Shown piece after piece: positions 45,296 through 55,107 of a stretch of DNA of 64,000 bases. Every line of letters starts with the position of its first letter. The stretch's first letter is position 1. The position numbers were made by a program, and so were the translations under genes. The DNA comes from Sandarakinorhabdus sp. (GTDB lineage Bacteria > Pseudomonadota > Alphaproteobacteria > Sphingomonadales > Sphingomonadaceae), in the NCBI GenBank assembly GCA_020692215.1, contig JAIMKW010000003.1, positions 43,192 through 107,191 on the forward strand, read 5' to 3'. A model generated the notes under the pieces. That model did not search any database, was not told where the DNA came from, and was given only the letters and a program-made list of their open reading frames with translations.

Positions 45296-46057
45296 TCAGG
45301 GTGCGATTGCGTAGCGCAGCACCACCTGCGCGCGGGTTTCGATAGGCTGTGGCTTCAGGCCGATCTTGATGGGTGGCGGCGGTGGGGGTGCAGCAGGAAG
45401 CGGTGGCGCGCTGGCGAAACTTCTGGCGGTTACCAGCAGGTCGGGTGCGCTGGTCTGGTCTTTGATGAAGAGCAACGGCCCGAGTTTGACCCCTGCTCCT
45501 GTCGCAGCGGCTTCGGCCCGGGTGCGAGCATCGCCGATGGCAGCAAGGGTCGCGCGCTTCACGGCCTCGGCGGGATCGGCCAGCCTGTAACCCGTCAGGC
45601 GGGCATCGCGGGCGCCCAGCCGCGCAGCAAGGCCCACGGCCGTTCCGGCCTTGTCGACGGTTGTTGTGCGGATGCTGGAATCGAGCGTGGCTAGATATCC
45701 TGTCGGGGCGCAGGCCCCCTGGCTCAATCGGGGCCGGCCGCGCATGTCGTCGCAGCTGCGGTCGCGTGTCTCTACCAGCGCCACAGTGCCGGTGGACAGC
45801 TCTGCTGCCCCCCCCAGCAGGCTTGCAAGTCCGCTTTCAACGGCCTTCTGGACTGCGACAAGGGTTGCTGTTGCCTGATCGGCGGTGGCGCCTTCACCGC
45901 GCAATGCGTAGGCGATGGTGGCAATATCTGGAGCCGTTCTCACTGTGGCCGAACCGATCACCTCTATGGCGCGCTCCGATGGAACTATCTGCGTCTGGGC
46001 AGCGGCCGGGGCGGCAATCAGCGCTATCGCTGCTGCAAAAATCAACCTCTGGGCCAT
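45296..46057 (-). CDS. periplasmic SIMPL-domain protein (DUF541)
   Basis: 253 residues with signal peptide MAQRLIFAAAIALIAAPAAAQ, then IEVIGSATVRTAPDIATIAY, TAVGLAARLGARDARLTGYRLAD and the C-terminal block PPIKIGLKPQPIETRAQVVLRY. The SIMPL family is linked to oxidative stress and signalling in other bacteria, without a defined biochemical activity. A Pro/Ala-rich linker precedes the last strand. It is oriented like rbfA, 80 nt downstream of it, on the minus strand. Confidence 0.82.
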   Translation of the reverse strand: MAQRLIFAAAIALIAAPAAAQTQIVPSERAIEVIGSATVRTAPDIATIAYALRGEGATADQATATLVAVQKAVESGLASLLGGAAELSTGTVALVETRDRSCDDMRGRPRLSQGACAPTGYLATLDSSIRTTTVDKAGTAVGLAARLGARDARLTGYRLADPAEAVKRATLAAIGDARTRAEAAATGAGVKLGPLLFIKDQTSAPDLLVTARSFASAPPLPAAPPPPPPIKIGLKPQPIETRAQVVLRYAIAP

Positions 46058-46137
46058 ATGAACCTTTCCGGGCGGGGCAACGCTGTCGATAGACGCAGGC
46101 TAAGGGCTGGCTAGACCCGCTGCAAGCCCGCACGGCT

Positions 46138-46578
46138 TCAATCCTCTTCGGGTACGATCCTTGGCGGAGCCTTGTCTTCCAGGTCGCGGGCGACCCTGGG
46201 GGTTCTGAGCAGCGCGTCGATGCGGGCGGCTTCGGCATAGCTTTCATCCACCTTGAAGTGGATATCGGCGGCATATTTGGTGTTCACGCGGCGCGCGAGT
46301 TCGGTTTTCAGCCGCTTGGCATGGGCGTTCAGCGCGTTGAGCACGGCGGCTTCGTCCTCGGCCCCGCCGCCCACCGGCATGATGAAGGCGGTGGCGTGCC
46401 GGAGATCGGGTGAAACCCGCACCTCGGAGACGGAGATGATGTGCTTGTCCAGCACATCATCCCGAATGTCGCCGCGCGCCAGCACATCGGCCAGCACATG
46501 CCGCATCAGTTCGCCCACCTTCAGAGTGCGGACAGAACGTGCTCCTGCCGGAGAGCCTTTGGGTGCCGGCTTCTTCAA
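46138..46578 (-). CDS. rbfA: ribosome-binding factor A
   Basis: RbfA helps 16S rRNA maturation in the small subunit. The 146-residue protein has VGELMRHVLADVLARGDIRDD near 22-42 and IISVSEVRVSPDLRHATAFI near 47-66, then KRLKTELARRVNTKYAADIHFKVDES. Its start overlaps the infB stop by four bases (ATGA), and it is the last gene of the rimP-nusA-ylxR-infB-rbfA block. truB, which often follows, is absent. Confidence 0.94.
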   Translation of the reverse strand: MKKPAPKGSPAGARSVRTLKVGELMRHVLADVLARGDIRDDVLDKHIISVSEVRVSPDLRHATAFIMPVGGGAEDEAAVLNALNAHAKRLKTELARRVNTKYAADIHFKVDESYAEAARIDALLRTPRVARDLEDKAPPRIVPEED

Positions 46579-49403
46579 AGGGTCCGAAGCCTTTCTTCCA
46601 CCTCGAACGTCTCGATGACATCACCCTGCTTGATGTCCTGGAAGTTCTCGAGCCCGATGCCGCACTCATAGCCCTTCTCGACCTGGGTGACATCATCCTT
46701 GAACCGCCGCAGCGATGCGATGGAACCGGTGTAGACGATGACATCCTCGCGCAGCACGCGGGCCTTCAAGTTGCGCTTGATGAAACCTTCGGTGACGAGG
46801 CAGCCGGCAGCCTTGCCGAACTTGCCCGCCTGGAACACTTCGCGGACATCGGCACGGCCAACGACCGTCTCGAAATATTCCGGCCCAAGCTTCCCGGCCA
46901 TGCCGGCCTTCACTTCATCCAGCAGGTCGTAGATGACATCATAATATTTCAACGGGACGCCGGCCTGGTTGGCGGATTCCCGTGCCTTGGCATTGGCGCG
47001 CACGTTGAAGCCGATGATCAGCGCGCCCGAGGCCCGGGCCAGTGTCACATCGGATTCGGTGATGGCGCCCACGCCCGAATGCAGCACGCGCACCCGGATG
47101 TCGTCGGTCGACAGCTTGTTCAGCGCCGAGACGATGGCCTCGGTCGAGCCGTGCACATCGGCCTTCACGACGACGGGGAATTCCACCGCCTTCTGATCCG
47201 AAAGCGCGGAGAACATGCTCTCGAGGCTGGCCGGTGCCGACGTGGTGCGCTTGGTGAGCGCAACCTGCTGTCGGTAATCGGCAATCTCGCGGGCGCGGGC
47301 TTCCGTTTCCACGACCGACAGGATGTCGCCCGCCTGCGGAACGCCCGACAGGCCCAGCACTTCGACGGGAACCGAAGGCCCGGCCGTCTTCACGGTCTGG
47401 CCCTTATCGTTCACCAGCGCGCGGACCTTGCCCCATTCGGTGCCGACGACAAAGATATCGCCCGCCTTCAGGGTGCCGCGGTTCACCAGCACGGTGGCCA
47501 GCGGGCCACGGCCCTTGTCGAGCTTGGCCTCGATCACGGTGGCATCCGCCATCCGGTCGGGGTTGGCGGTGAGTTCGAGGAGTTCGGCCTGCAGCAGAAT
47601 CTTCTCGGCCAGCTCCTCCAGCCCGGTGCGCTTGAGAGCGGAGACCTCCACATCCTGCACGTCGCCACCCATGGCTTCCACCTGGATGTCATATTGCAGC
47701 AGTTCGGTCCGCACACGGTTCGCATCCGAACCCGGCTTGTCCATCTTGTTGATGGCTACGATCATCGGGACATTCGCCGCCTTCACATGGGCGATGGCCT
47801 CGATGGTCTGCGGCTTGATGCCATCATCGCCTGCAACCACCAGCACCACGATATCGGTGGCGTTGGCGCCGCGCGCGCGCATCTCGCTGAACGCCTCATG
47901 GCCCGGCGTATCGAGGAAGCTGATCTTGTCGCCCGATTTCAGCGTCACCTGGTAGGCGCCGATATGCTGGGTGATGCCACCGGCTTCCCTGGCCACCACA
48001 TCGGTTCCGCGCAGCGCATCCAGCAGCGAGGTCTTGCCGTGATCGACATGGCCCATGATGGTGACGACAGGGGGGCGCGGCTTCAAGTCCTCGACTTTGT
48101 CGGCATCGCCCTCGATCCCGATTTCGACATCGGCATCCGACACACGCTTGATGATGTGCCCGAATTCGGTGACGAGCAGTTCGGCGGTATCCTGATCGAT
48201 AAATTCGTTCATCGTGGTGGGCATGCCCATCTTGAACAGGGCCTTCACCAGGTCTGCGCCGCGTTCCGCCATGCGGTTCGCCAGTTCCTGCACGGTGATG
48301 GCTTCGGGCACCTGCACTTCGCGCGCGGTGCGCGCTGTTGCGTCTGCGCCGCCGCCATGGGCGCCGCGCTTCTGCTTTTCGCTTGCGCGGCGGATCTGGG
48401 CCAGCGACCGCATGCGGGTGCCATCCTGATCGCCAAGCGCACGCGTGATTGTCAGCTTGCCGGGGCGTCGTTCGTCGCGTGTGTTGCGCGATGGCTTGGC
48501 GGGCTCTGGCGCACGGCGCACGGGGCCGCCACGGCCAGCCAGCGTTCCGCGTGGCCGGCCATCCTCTTCCTCATCGACAACGACGGGGGCTACCGGCGGC
48601 GCTTCTGCGGCGCGTTTTGCTTCCTCGGCTGCACGGGCAGCCGCTTCGGCTTCGGCGCGGGCCTTTTCCTCCAGCCGCCGGCGCTCGGCTTCGGCTGCGT
48701 CGGCGCGTTCGCGGGCTTCGCGGATCCGGCCTTCCTCGGCGCGTTGCAGCCGCTCTTCCTCGGCCAGGCGAACCAGCAGCGTCTGCTTTTCGCGGGCGCT
48801 CAGCTTGGGGTTCTGCAGGGCCTTTTGCACCGCTGTCAGTTCCGGCTTGACGGGAACAGGCTTTGGCGGCGGCGGGGCAACCGGTGTTTTCACAGGTGCC
48901 GGGGCCGGTGCGGGCGCTGCTTCGGGCGGCGGCGCTTCGGCTGCGGGCACAGCCTGGGCGGTGGCTTCGGGCGCGGGCGCGACCTCTGCCGCCGGCTGCG
49001 TGGCAGGCGCATCTGGTGCCTCTGCCTGGGCGGGGGGTTCGGACTTTGCGGCCGGTTTGGGGGCAGGCCTGGCCTGCTCCTTTTCCAGCGGCTCGTCTTT
49101 CAGCACATTGAAGGGCGGCGGCGGCGCAACCGGAAGGGCAGGGGCCACAGGCCTGGTGGCCCTGGGTGCCTCAACAGGCGCAGGGGCCGCCGGCGCTGCC
49201 TGTTGGGCAACGGGCGCTTCCTCGGCCTCGGAAGCCGGGGCCGGGTCTCCGGGCTTGCGGAACACCCGGGCCTTCTTGGTTTCGACCACGACCTTGTGGG
49301 TCCGGCCGTGGCTGAAGCTCTGCTTCACCTGGCTCACCTCGGTGGTGCGCTTCACCCCAAGTTGCGGCCTAAGCCCAAGCTTCGGCTTTTCCTCTTCGCT
49401 CAT
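46575..49403 (-). CDS. infB: translation initiation factor IF-2
   Basis: 942 residues. The N-terminal IF2 region KLGLRPQLGVKRTTEVSQVKQSFSHG is followed by a long Ala/Pro/Glu-rich segment and a charged coiled coil (RLQRAEEGRIREARERADAAEAERR). The GTPase core has G1 GHVDHGKTSLLDALRGT, G2 GGITQHIGAYQV, G3 DTPGHEAFSEMRARGA and G4 AINKMDKPGSD. Domains III and IV complete it. The start overlaps the ylxR stop by four bases, so translation is coupled throughout the block. Confidence 0.97.
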   Translation of the reverse strand: MSEEEKPKLGLRPQLGVKRTTEVSQVKQSFSHGRTHKVVVETKKARVFRKPGDPAPASEAEEAPVAQQAAPAAPAPVEAPRATRPVAPALPVAPPPPFNVLKDEPLEKEQARPAPKPAAKSEPPAQAEAPDAPATQPAAEVAPAPEATAQAVPAAEAPPPEAAPAPAPAPVKTPVAPPPPKPVPVKPELTAVQKALQNPKLSAREKQTLLVRLAEEERLQRAEEGRIREARERADAAEAERRRLEEKARAEAEAAARAAEEAKRAAEAPPVAPVVVDEEEDGRPRGTLAGRGGPVRRAPEPAKPSRNTRDERRPGKLTITRALGDQDGTRMRSLAQIRRASEKQKRGAHGGGADATARTAREVQVPEAITVQELANRMAERGADLVKALFKMGMPTTMNEFIDQDTAELLVTEFGHIIKRVSDADVEIGIEGDADKVEDLKPRPPVVTIMGHVDHGKTSLLDALRGTDVVAREAGGITQHIGAYQVTLKSGDKISFLDTPGHEAFSEMRARGANATDIVVLVVAGDDGIKPQTIEAIAHVKAANVPMIVAINKMDKPGSDANRVRTELLQYDIQVEAMGGDVQDVEVSALKRTGLEELAEKILLQAELLELTANPDRMADATVIEAKLDKGRGPLATVLVNRGTLKAGDIFVVGTEWGKVRALVNDKGQTVKTAGPSVPVEVLGLSGVPQAGDILSVVETEARAREIADYRQQVALTKRTTSAPASLESMFSALSDQKAVEFPVVVKADVHGSTEAIVSALNKLSTDDIRVRVLHSGVGAITESDVTLARASGALIIGFNVRANAKARESANQAGVPLKYYDVIYDLLDEVKAGMAGKLGPEYFETVVGRADVREVFQAGKFGKAAGCLVTEGFIKRNLKARVLREDVIVYTGSIASLRRFKDDVTQVEKGYECGIGLENFQDIKQGDVIETFEVEERLRTL

Positions 49404-50332
49404 TCCCGTCCTTCATCGTTCCGCCGGTCGGGCAAAGCCCCGCCGTCGTTCATCGGTTCATCGCTACCAGCCGTGGCGAGCCCGGCATAAGCAATCCAGC
49501 GCGAAACGTCGGTTGCAATCCGCGCCGCTGCCTTGCCATCGGTTACGCCTGAATGCACTATATTCTCACGCCCGAGCGCCCGAGACAAGGGCAACCGGCC
49601 GGCGGGCAGCCTGTGCACGCCTGCCATATCGCCGCTGCCGCCCCGACGCAGGCGCCCTCGGCCTTCACCGTCCACGCTTTCAATCGCTTCACTGTCGGCT
49701 GTTACAACGCCAATTTCGGTATCATCGTCTTCGAATCCGCTGTCGGCATCGTCGGCGCCTTCAGAATCATCTCGCAGCGCGGCCTGGCCAACCCGCCAGG
49801 CCTGATTCAGCTTTTGCACGCCATTGTCCGTCGCGTCGCCGGCGTGCAGCAACAGGTGCAGGCGTCCGGCCCGCGCCCATTCGATAAGCTTCTCGGAGCC
49901 AAATATAAGGTGCCCGGCGCGAAGTTCGAGCCCCAGCCGGTCAAGCGCGCGCCGTTCCAGCCCATCGGCGATTCTTTGCGGCAGATCGTCGGGGATGGTC
50001 GCTGGCGAACCGAAGGCCCGCGCAAGCGCACCTTTCAGCCTGCCTTTCTTCATCGCCAGTGCCAGCATTGGCCTGTCGGGCGCGATCCAGGCCCCCCGGC
50101 CCGGAAGCCGGGCCCCAAGATCGGGCCAGACGGCGCCATCGGGGCCCAGTGCCAGCCGGATCAGCCCGCTGCGTTCGCCACGAAGGCCCGAAAGCACACA
50201 TTTGCGCTCGGGTTCGCCCACGGGCTCGCACGGCTTTCCAGACACACCTTTCGGCGCGTTGGGCCGCTCGGGCCCAGACCCGGCGGCTGAACGGTCTTTT
50301 AGAACCGCATCTGGGGTGTCATCGGAGGCCAT
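49400..50332 (-). CDS. YlxR/DUF448 RNA-binding protein with acidic insertion
   Basis: 310 residues. The DUF448 part is near 40-115: ERKCVLSGLRGERSGLIRLAL, LGARLPGRGAWIAP, and KKGRLKGALARAFGS. A second part near 120-180 (LGLELRAGHLIFGSEKLIEW, HLLLHAGDATDNGVQK) resembles the L7Ae fold. An unusual acidic insertion, DDSEGADDADSGFEDDDTEIG, falls near 187-207, and the protein is longer than most relatives. It lies between nusA and infB, the standard place for ylxR. The C-terminal 100 residues have no clear relatives. Confidence 0.82.
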   Translation of the reverse strand: MASDDTPDAVLKDRSAAGSGPERPNAPKGVSGKPCEPVGEPERKCVLSGLRGERSGLIRLALGPDGAVWPDLGARLPGRGAWIAPDRPMLALAMKKGRLKGALARAFGSPATIPDDLPQRIADGLERRALDRLGLELRAGHLIFGSEKLIEWARAGRLHLLLHAGDATDNGVQKLNQAWRVGQAALRDDSEGADDADSGFEDDDTEIGVVTADSEAIESVDGEGRGRLRRGGSGDMAGVHRLPAGRLPLSRALGRENIVHSGVTDGKAAARIATDVSRWIAYAGLATAGSDEPMNDGGALPDRRNDEGRE

Positions 50333-50377
50333 GCGCGTGTGCGCCCTCCTCTGCCATGAGGATCAGGGAAAATCGCA

Positions 50378-51928
50378 TCAGGCTGCGCTTTCCTCGTCTT
50401 CGAACCAATGCTTGCGGGCGGCCATGATGATGGCATTGCCATCGTCGACCGAAATATTGAAGCTCGCCAGGAAGCCTGCGGGGATCTCGCGGCGCTTGTC
50501 GCCCTTGCCGATAAGCTCGTCGGTGGACAGATCGGCCAGATCGTCCAGCGTGTGGATGCCCTTCTGGCCAAGCCGCACCAGCATTTCCTCGGTCAGGCCG
50601 GGGATTTCCGCCAGCGCGTCTTCCACGCCCAGTGCGCGGCGGGCTTCACGATAGCCCTGCTCGCGCCGCTCCAGCGCCTCGGTTGCCCGGTTCTGCAACT
50701 CGGCTGCCACTTCCTCGTCGAGGCCCTCGATGGAGGCAAGCTCCTCGGTTTCGACATAGGCGACTTCCTCGAGGCTGGTGAAGCCTTCAGCAACCAGAAG
50801 CTGGGCCAGCGTTTCGTCGAGTTCCAGCTCCTTTTCGAACAGTTCGGAGCGCTCGACGAATTCCTTCTGCCGCTTTTCGCTTTCGGCAGCTTCCGTCATG
50901 ATGTCGATCTGGTGGCCGGTCAGCTGCCCTGCCAGGCGGACATTCTGGCCGCGCCGGCCGATTGCCAGCGAAAGCTGATCATCAGGCACCACAACTTCGA
51001 TGCGGTTTTCCTCTTCGTCGATCACCACCTTGGCAACCTGCGCCGGTTGCAGCGCGTTCACCACGAAGGTGGCCGTATCGGGAGACCAGGGGATGATGTC
51101 GATCTTCTCGCCGGCCAATTCCTGCACCACGGCCTGCACACGGCTGCCGCGCATGCCGACACAGGCGCCGACAGGGTCGATCGAGCTGTCGTTGCTCAGC
51201 ACGCCGATCTTGGCGCGGCTTCCAGCGTCGCGGGCACAGGCCTTGATCTCGATCACGCCATCATAGATTTCCGGCACTTCCTGCGCGAACAGCTTGCGCA
51301 TGAAATCGGGGTGGGCGCGGGACAGGAAGATCTGCGGCCCGCGATTTTCGCGGCGCACGATCGTGATCAGGCTGCGAACCCGGTCTCCCACGCGCAGCAC
51401 TTCGCGCGGGATCTGCTGGTCGCGGCGGATAACGCCTTCGGCACGGCCCAGATCGACAACGATATGCCCGAACTCCACCCGCTTCACCACGCCGGTGATG
51501 ATTTCGCCCTGGCGGTCCTTGAATTCCTCATACTGCCGGTCGCGCTCGGCATCGCGCACCTTGGTGACGATCACCTGCTTGGCGGCCTGCGCTGCGATCC
51601 GGCCGAATTCGATGGGGGGCAGCGGATCGACGATGAAGTCGCCAATGGCGACATCCTTCTCGCGCTCCTTCGCATCCACCAGGCTGATCTGCTTGAAATA
51701 ATCCTCGGGCTCTTCCACCACTTCCAGAACACGCCACAGCCGAAGATCACCGCCGCGCGGATCGATCTTGGCGCGGATATCGTTCTCGGCACCATAGCGG
51801 GCGCGGGCAGCGCGCTGGATTGCCTCTTCCATCGCTTCGATCACGATCATCCGGTCGATCGACTTCTCGCGCGCCACGGCATCCGCAATGGCGATCAGTT
51901 CGGCCTTGTTGGCAGCAATCGGATTCAT
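50378..51928 (-). CDS. nusA: transcription termination/antitermination factor NusA
   Basis: 516 residues: N-terminal RNA polymerase-binding domain (AIADAVAREKSIDRMIVIEAM), S1 domain, and two KH domains with VGACVGMRGSRVQAVVQELAGEKIDII. The C-terminal tandem acidic repeats (around LVAEGFTSLEEVAYVETEEL and LTEEMLVRLGQKGIHTLDDL) are present. It acts in pausing, Rho and antitermination. It is second in the block, 12 nt after rimP and 45 nt before ylxR. Confidence 0.96.
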   Translation of the reverse strand: MNPIAANKAELIAIADAVAREKSIDRMIVIEAMEEAIQRAARARYGAENDIRAKIDPRGGDLRLWRVLEVVEEPEDYFKQISLVDAKEREKDVAIGDFIVDPLPPIEFGRIAAQAAKQVIVTKVRDAERDRQYEEFKDRQGEIITGVVKRVEFGHIVVDLGRAEGVIRRDQQIPREVLRVGDRVRSLITIVRRENRGPQIFLSRAHPDFMRKLFAQEVPEIYDGVIEIKACARDAGSRAKIGVLSNDSSIDPVGACVGMRGSRVQAVVQELAGEKIDIIPWSPDTATFVVNALQPAQVAKVVIDEEENRIEVVVPDDQLSLAIGRRGQNVRLAGQLTGHQIDIMTEAAESEKRQKEFVERSELFEKELELDETLAQLLVAEGFTSLEEVAYVETEELASIEGLDEEVAAELQNRATEALERREQGYREARRALGVEDALAEIPGLTEEMLVRLGQKGIHTLDDLADLSTDELIGKGDKRREIPAGFLASFNISVDDGNAIIMAARKHWFEDEESAA

Positions 51929-51940
51929 CGGTGTCGGTCC

Positions 51941-52534
51941 TCAGTTCTTCAGTGGTGCAGGGGCGGTATCTGCCCCCATCTCGTTTCCCGTCTCGTCTTC
52001 GCCCGTCTCTTCTTCGATCTCGTCGGCGCCTTCGGTCGTAAGCGGCTGTGATGCTGCAATCAGCGCGTCAGTCAGAAGCAGCTTTGCAGTCCGAATGCCG
52101 GCGAATGGCAGGCTGATAGCGCCCAGGCCTTCCACCTCGATCCGCACTTCGTCGCCCGCGGTGCCGATGATCGGCCCCTGGAAGCGCTTGCGGTCGGCAC
52201 CCTGCAACGCAATGGACTCGGCCATTTCCACCTTGGCCAGATGCCCGGCCCAGCGGTCGTAATCCTTCAGCCGCGTCAGCGGCCGGTCAATTCCGGGTGA
52301 CGACACTTCCAGCATATATTCGCTGTCGATGGGGTCGGCTTCATCCAGCACGGCGGAAATCTTCCGCGACACACGCGCGCAGTCGTCCACCAGCATCTGC
52401 CCTGTTGCCGGGTCTTCCAGCATCACCTGCAGCGTCAGGCTGGGGCCGTCGATCAGCGCCACGCGCACCAGTTCGAAACCGGCGGCTTCCACCACCGGCC
52501 CGATCAGTCGCTCAAGCTGCCGCACGTCTGCCAT
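51941..52534 (-). CDS. rimP: ribosome maturation factor RimP
   Basis: 197 residues. [42 protein letters not shown] and [25 protein letters not shown] are the RimP signatures; the C-terminal SH3-like part ends in an acidic, repeat-rich tail ([14 protein letters not shown]). RimP is needed for 30S assembly. It is the first gene of the minus-strand rimP-nusA block; a 154-nt divergent region separates it from hisG and should contain both promoters. Confidence 0.94.
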   Translation of the reverse strand: MADVRQLERLIGPVVEAAGFELVRVALIDGPSLTLQVMLEDPATGQMLVDDCARVSRKISAVLDEADPIDSEYMLEVSSPGIDRPLTRLKDYDRWAGHLAKVEMAESIALQGADRKRFQGPIIGTAGDEVRIEVEGLGAISLPFAGIRTAKLLLTDALIAASQPLTTEGADEIEEETGEDETGNEMGADTAPAPLKN

Positions 52535-52688
52535 TCATTGCTCCAGATGCCCGATTCGGCCAGCAGTCCGGCGCCCCGCAGCCATCGGCCGGAGGTTCCA
52601 TCGAAGGCTGACCTGTCAGGAAGTGATGGCGATATACCCGCGGCCGCCTGTTGCCGCAAGCCCACCCAGGTGCCAAAGGCAGCGCATC

Positions 52689-53336
52689 ATGCCAAATCTG
52701 GTCCTCGCCCTCCCCAAAGGCCGCATCCTGAAGGAAGCCCTGCCGCTTCTGGCTGCAGCCGGGATCCGCCCCGAACCCGCCCTGTTCGATGAAGACAGCC
52801 GCGCATTGCGCTTTGCCACCAACCGCGCGGACGTGTCGGTCATTCGCGTGCGCAGCTTCGATGTTGCCACCTTTGTTGCCTTCGGGGCCGCGCATCTGGG
52901 CATTGTCGGCAATGATGTGATTGCCGAATTCGCCTATTCCGAGCTTTATTCCCCTGTCGATCTGGGTATCGGCCGCTGCCGGCTTTCGGTTGCCGAGCCG
53001 CTGGGCACGCCGCCGATCACGTCGGAATCGCATGTGCGGGTTGCAACCAAATATCCGCACCTCACTCAGGCGCATTTCGCGGCACAGGGCATTCAGGCCG
53101 AATGTGTGAAGCTGAACGGCGCGATGGAACTGGCTCCGCTCCTGGGCCTGGCGCCGCGCATCGTCGATCTTGTTTCCACCGGCCGTACGCTGAAGGAGAA
53201 CGGGCTGGTGGAGCGTGAGACGATCCTGGAGGTCACGTCGCGCCTTGTCGTCAACCGGGCCGCCTTCAAGACCATGCCGGCAGTCGCCGCCCTGGTCGAG
53301 GCGTTCCGCACCCTTTCCATGAAGGCCGCTGCCTGA
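52689..53336 (+). CDS. hisG: ATP phosphoribosyltransferase, short form
   Basis: First enzyme of histidine synthesis, joining ATP and PRPP. The 215-residue length marks the short HisG form, which needs a HisZ partner; no hisZ is in the window. [22 protein letters not shown] at 4-25 and [16 protein letters not shown] near 159-174 (PRPP loop) identify it. ATG 52689 is chosen although the frame is open further upstream into rimP's leader. hisD follows after one base. Confidence 0.94.
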   Translation: MPNLVLALPKGRILKEALPLLAAAGIRPEPALFDEDSRALRFATNRADVSVIRVRSFDVATFVAFGAAHLGIVGNDVIAEFAYSELYSPVDLGIGRCRLSVAEPLGTPPITSESHVRVATKYPHLTQAHFAAQGIQAECVKLNGAMELAPLLGLAPRIVDLVSTGRTLKENGLVERETILEVTSRLVVNRAAFKTMPAVAALVEAFRTLSMKAAA

Positions 53337-53337
53337 G

Positions 53338-54627
53338 ATGATCCGCCTTGCCACTGCCCAACCCGATTTTGCCGCCCGCTTTGCAGCACTGGTCGCCGAC
53401 ACGCGCGAGCCGGATCGCGGCGTAGCGGGGCAGGTTGCCGCCATCCTGGAACGGGTGAAAAAGGAAGGGTTCCGCGCCGTTGCCGACCTTACCAGCCGGT
53501 TCGACCGCGTGGATATCGGCAGCAACAGCGTGGAGGTGCGCGACAGCGAGCGCGCGGCCGCCGTTGCCCGTGTGCCGGCAGACCAGCGTGCCGCGCTGGA
53601 GCTTGCCGCCACGCGCATCCGCAGTTTTCATGAGGCCCAGCGCCCGGCCGACGGCAGCCATACAGACCCGGCCGGCGTGCGCGCCGGCTGGCGCTGGACG
53701 GCGGTTGAGCGCGCCGGCCTGTATGTGCCCGGCGGGCGCGCGTCCTATCCGTCCTCCGTGTTGATGAACGCAATTCCGGCACAGGTGGCCGGCGTTGACG
53801 AACTGGTTATGGTGACCCCCACGCCCGATGGCCGTGTGAACCCGCTTGTGATGCTGGCGGCCGAGCTGTCGGGTGTTGCGCGGATCTTCCGCATCGGCGG
53901 CGCCCAGGCGATCGCGGCGCTGGCCTATGGCACCCACCCGCTGCCGAAATGCGACATGATAGTCGGCCCCGGCAACGCCTGGGTGGCTGAGGCCAAGCGC
54001 CAGCTTTATGGCACGGTCGGCATCGATATGGTGGCGGGCCCTTCGGAAATCCTGGTGATCGCCGACGCATCGGCCCGGCCCGACTGGATTGCCGCCGATC
54101 TGCTTTCGCAGGCCGAGCATGACCCTGTCGCCCAGTCGATCCTGATTACCGACAGCGCAACGCTGGCCGATGCGGTGGAGGCCTGGGTTGAAAGGATCCT
54201 GCCGACGCTTTCAACCGAGCCCACGGCCCGGGAAAGCTGGGATGCCTATGGCGCGATCATCGTGGTGGATGGCATGGAGCAGGCGGTGGATCTGGCAAAC
54301 CAGCTGGCCGCCGAGCATCTGGAGCTGATGGTGGCAGACCCGGCACCGCTGTTCGCAAACATTCGCCACGCCGGCTCGATCTTCCTTGGCAGCTACACGC
54401 CCGAGCCCATCGGCGATTATATCGGCGGGCCAAACCATGTGCTGCCCACCGGCCGCCGCGCGCGCTTTTCGGGCGGGCTTGGGGTGCACAATTTCATGAA
54501 GCGCACGACATGGCTGGAGGCCGGTGCGGCGGGCTTTGCAGCGCTGGCAGAGGCCACCGCCACACTGGCCGATGCCGAGGGCCTTGGCGCCCATGCCCTT
54601 GCGGTGCGCATCCGGCAGGAAAAATAG
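53338..54627 (+). CDS. hisD: histidinol dehydrogenase
   Basis: Last two steps of histidine synthesis: oxidation of histidinol to histidinaldehyde and then histidine, with zinc. The 429-residue protein has ERAGLYVPGGRASYPSSVLM, ARIFRIGGAQAIAALAYGT, VGPGNAWVAEAKRQLYGTVGID and the zinc/active region HLELMVADPAP with GGPNHVLPTGRRARFSGGLG. ATG 53338 begins one base after the hisG stop (TGAG-ATG). No further his genes follow. Confidence 0.96.
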   Translation: MIRLATAQPDFAARFAALVADTREPDRGVAGQVAAILERVKKEGFRAVADLTSRFDRVDIGSNSVEVRDSERAAAVARVPADQRAALELAATRIRSFHEAQRPADGSHTDPAGVRAGWRWTAVERAGLYVPGGRASYPSSVLMNAIPAQVAGVDELVMVTPTPDGRVNPLVMLAAELSGVARIFRIGGAQAIAALAYGTHPLPKCDMIVGPGNAWVAEAKRQLYGTVGIDMVAGPSEILVIADASARPDWIAADLLSQAEHDPVAQSILITDSATLADAVEAWVERILPTLSTEPTARESWDAYGAIIVVDGMEQAVDLANQLAAEHLELMVADPAPLFANIRHAGSIFLGSYTPEPIGDYIGGPNHVLPTGRRARFSGGLGVHNFMKRTTWLEAGAAGFAALAEATATLADAEGLGAHALAVRIRQEK

Positions 54628-54630
54628 GCG

Positions 54631-55035
54631 TCAGCCCTGGCCGGCAGGCCGGATTTTAAGCAGCAGCTGCAGACAGTCTCGGGGCGAGGATGCGAGGCCA
54701 TTGGGTAGACGCGCCTCGGTGTGGGTGGCCAGCGGTGCCTGCCCGCTGCGGGGATAATAGAAGATATCGAGAATGCAGGGCCCCGCGAATTGCAACTGCC
54801 GGGCCGGCCCCTCGCGCCGATCGAGCCGTGGTGTGCCCAGCAGGCGCAGCGCGGTTTCGGCGGGCTGGCCGATCAGCAGTTCCATGCCCGGCGGCGGCGG
54901 GGGAGGGGCCTGTTCCAGGGGCGGCTTTGCGGCGCACCCTGCCAGCAGGGCAAGCGCCAGCGCAACGGGAAAGCCCCGGAGCGTGTCACGGGCCCTCGCG
55001 GCGGGGCCGGTGAAGATCATCAGGGGTGCAGGCAT
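54631..55035 (-). CDS. small lipoprotein of unknown function
   Basis: 134 residues. A signal region FPVALALALLAGC places the lipid-modified Cys at 34, then a Pro-rich stretch and a domain with LLIGQPAETALRLLGTPRLDRREGPARQLQFAGPCILDIFYYP, which looks like a SmpA/OmlA-type beta fold. The N-terminus before the signal (MPAPLMIFTG...) is long and basic; ATG 55020 (MIFTGP) could also start it. It is convergent with hisD and divergent from the kinase. Function unknown. Confidence 0.62.
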   Translation of the reverse strand: MPAPLMIFTGPAARARDTLRGFPVALALALLAGCAAKPPLEQAPPPPPPGMELLIGQPAETALRLLGTPRLDRREGPARQLQFAGPCILDIFYYPRSGQAPLATHTEARLPNGLASSPRDCLQLLLKIRPAGQG

Positions 55036-55107
55036 GCCGCCTGCTCTAGCCAGTCGGCCGCGCCGATGCTAGCGCCGCGGCAACCCTTTGCCTGCACGGA
55101 GCTTCGC

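Noticed and set aside
46539..49490. 983-codon plus-strand frame opposite infB
   Set aside because: Antisense to IF-2 with Gly/Arg-rich sequence and no family features.
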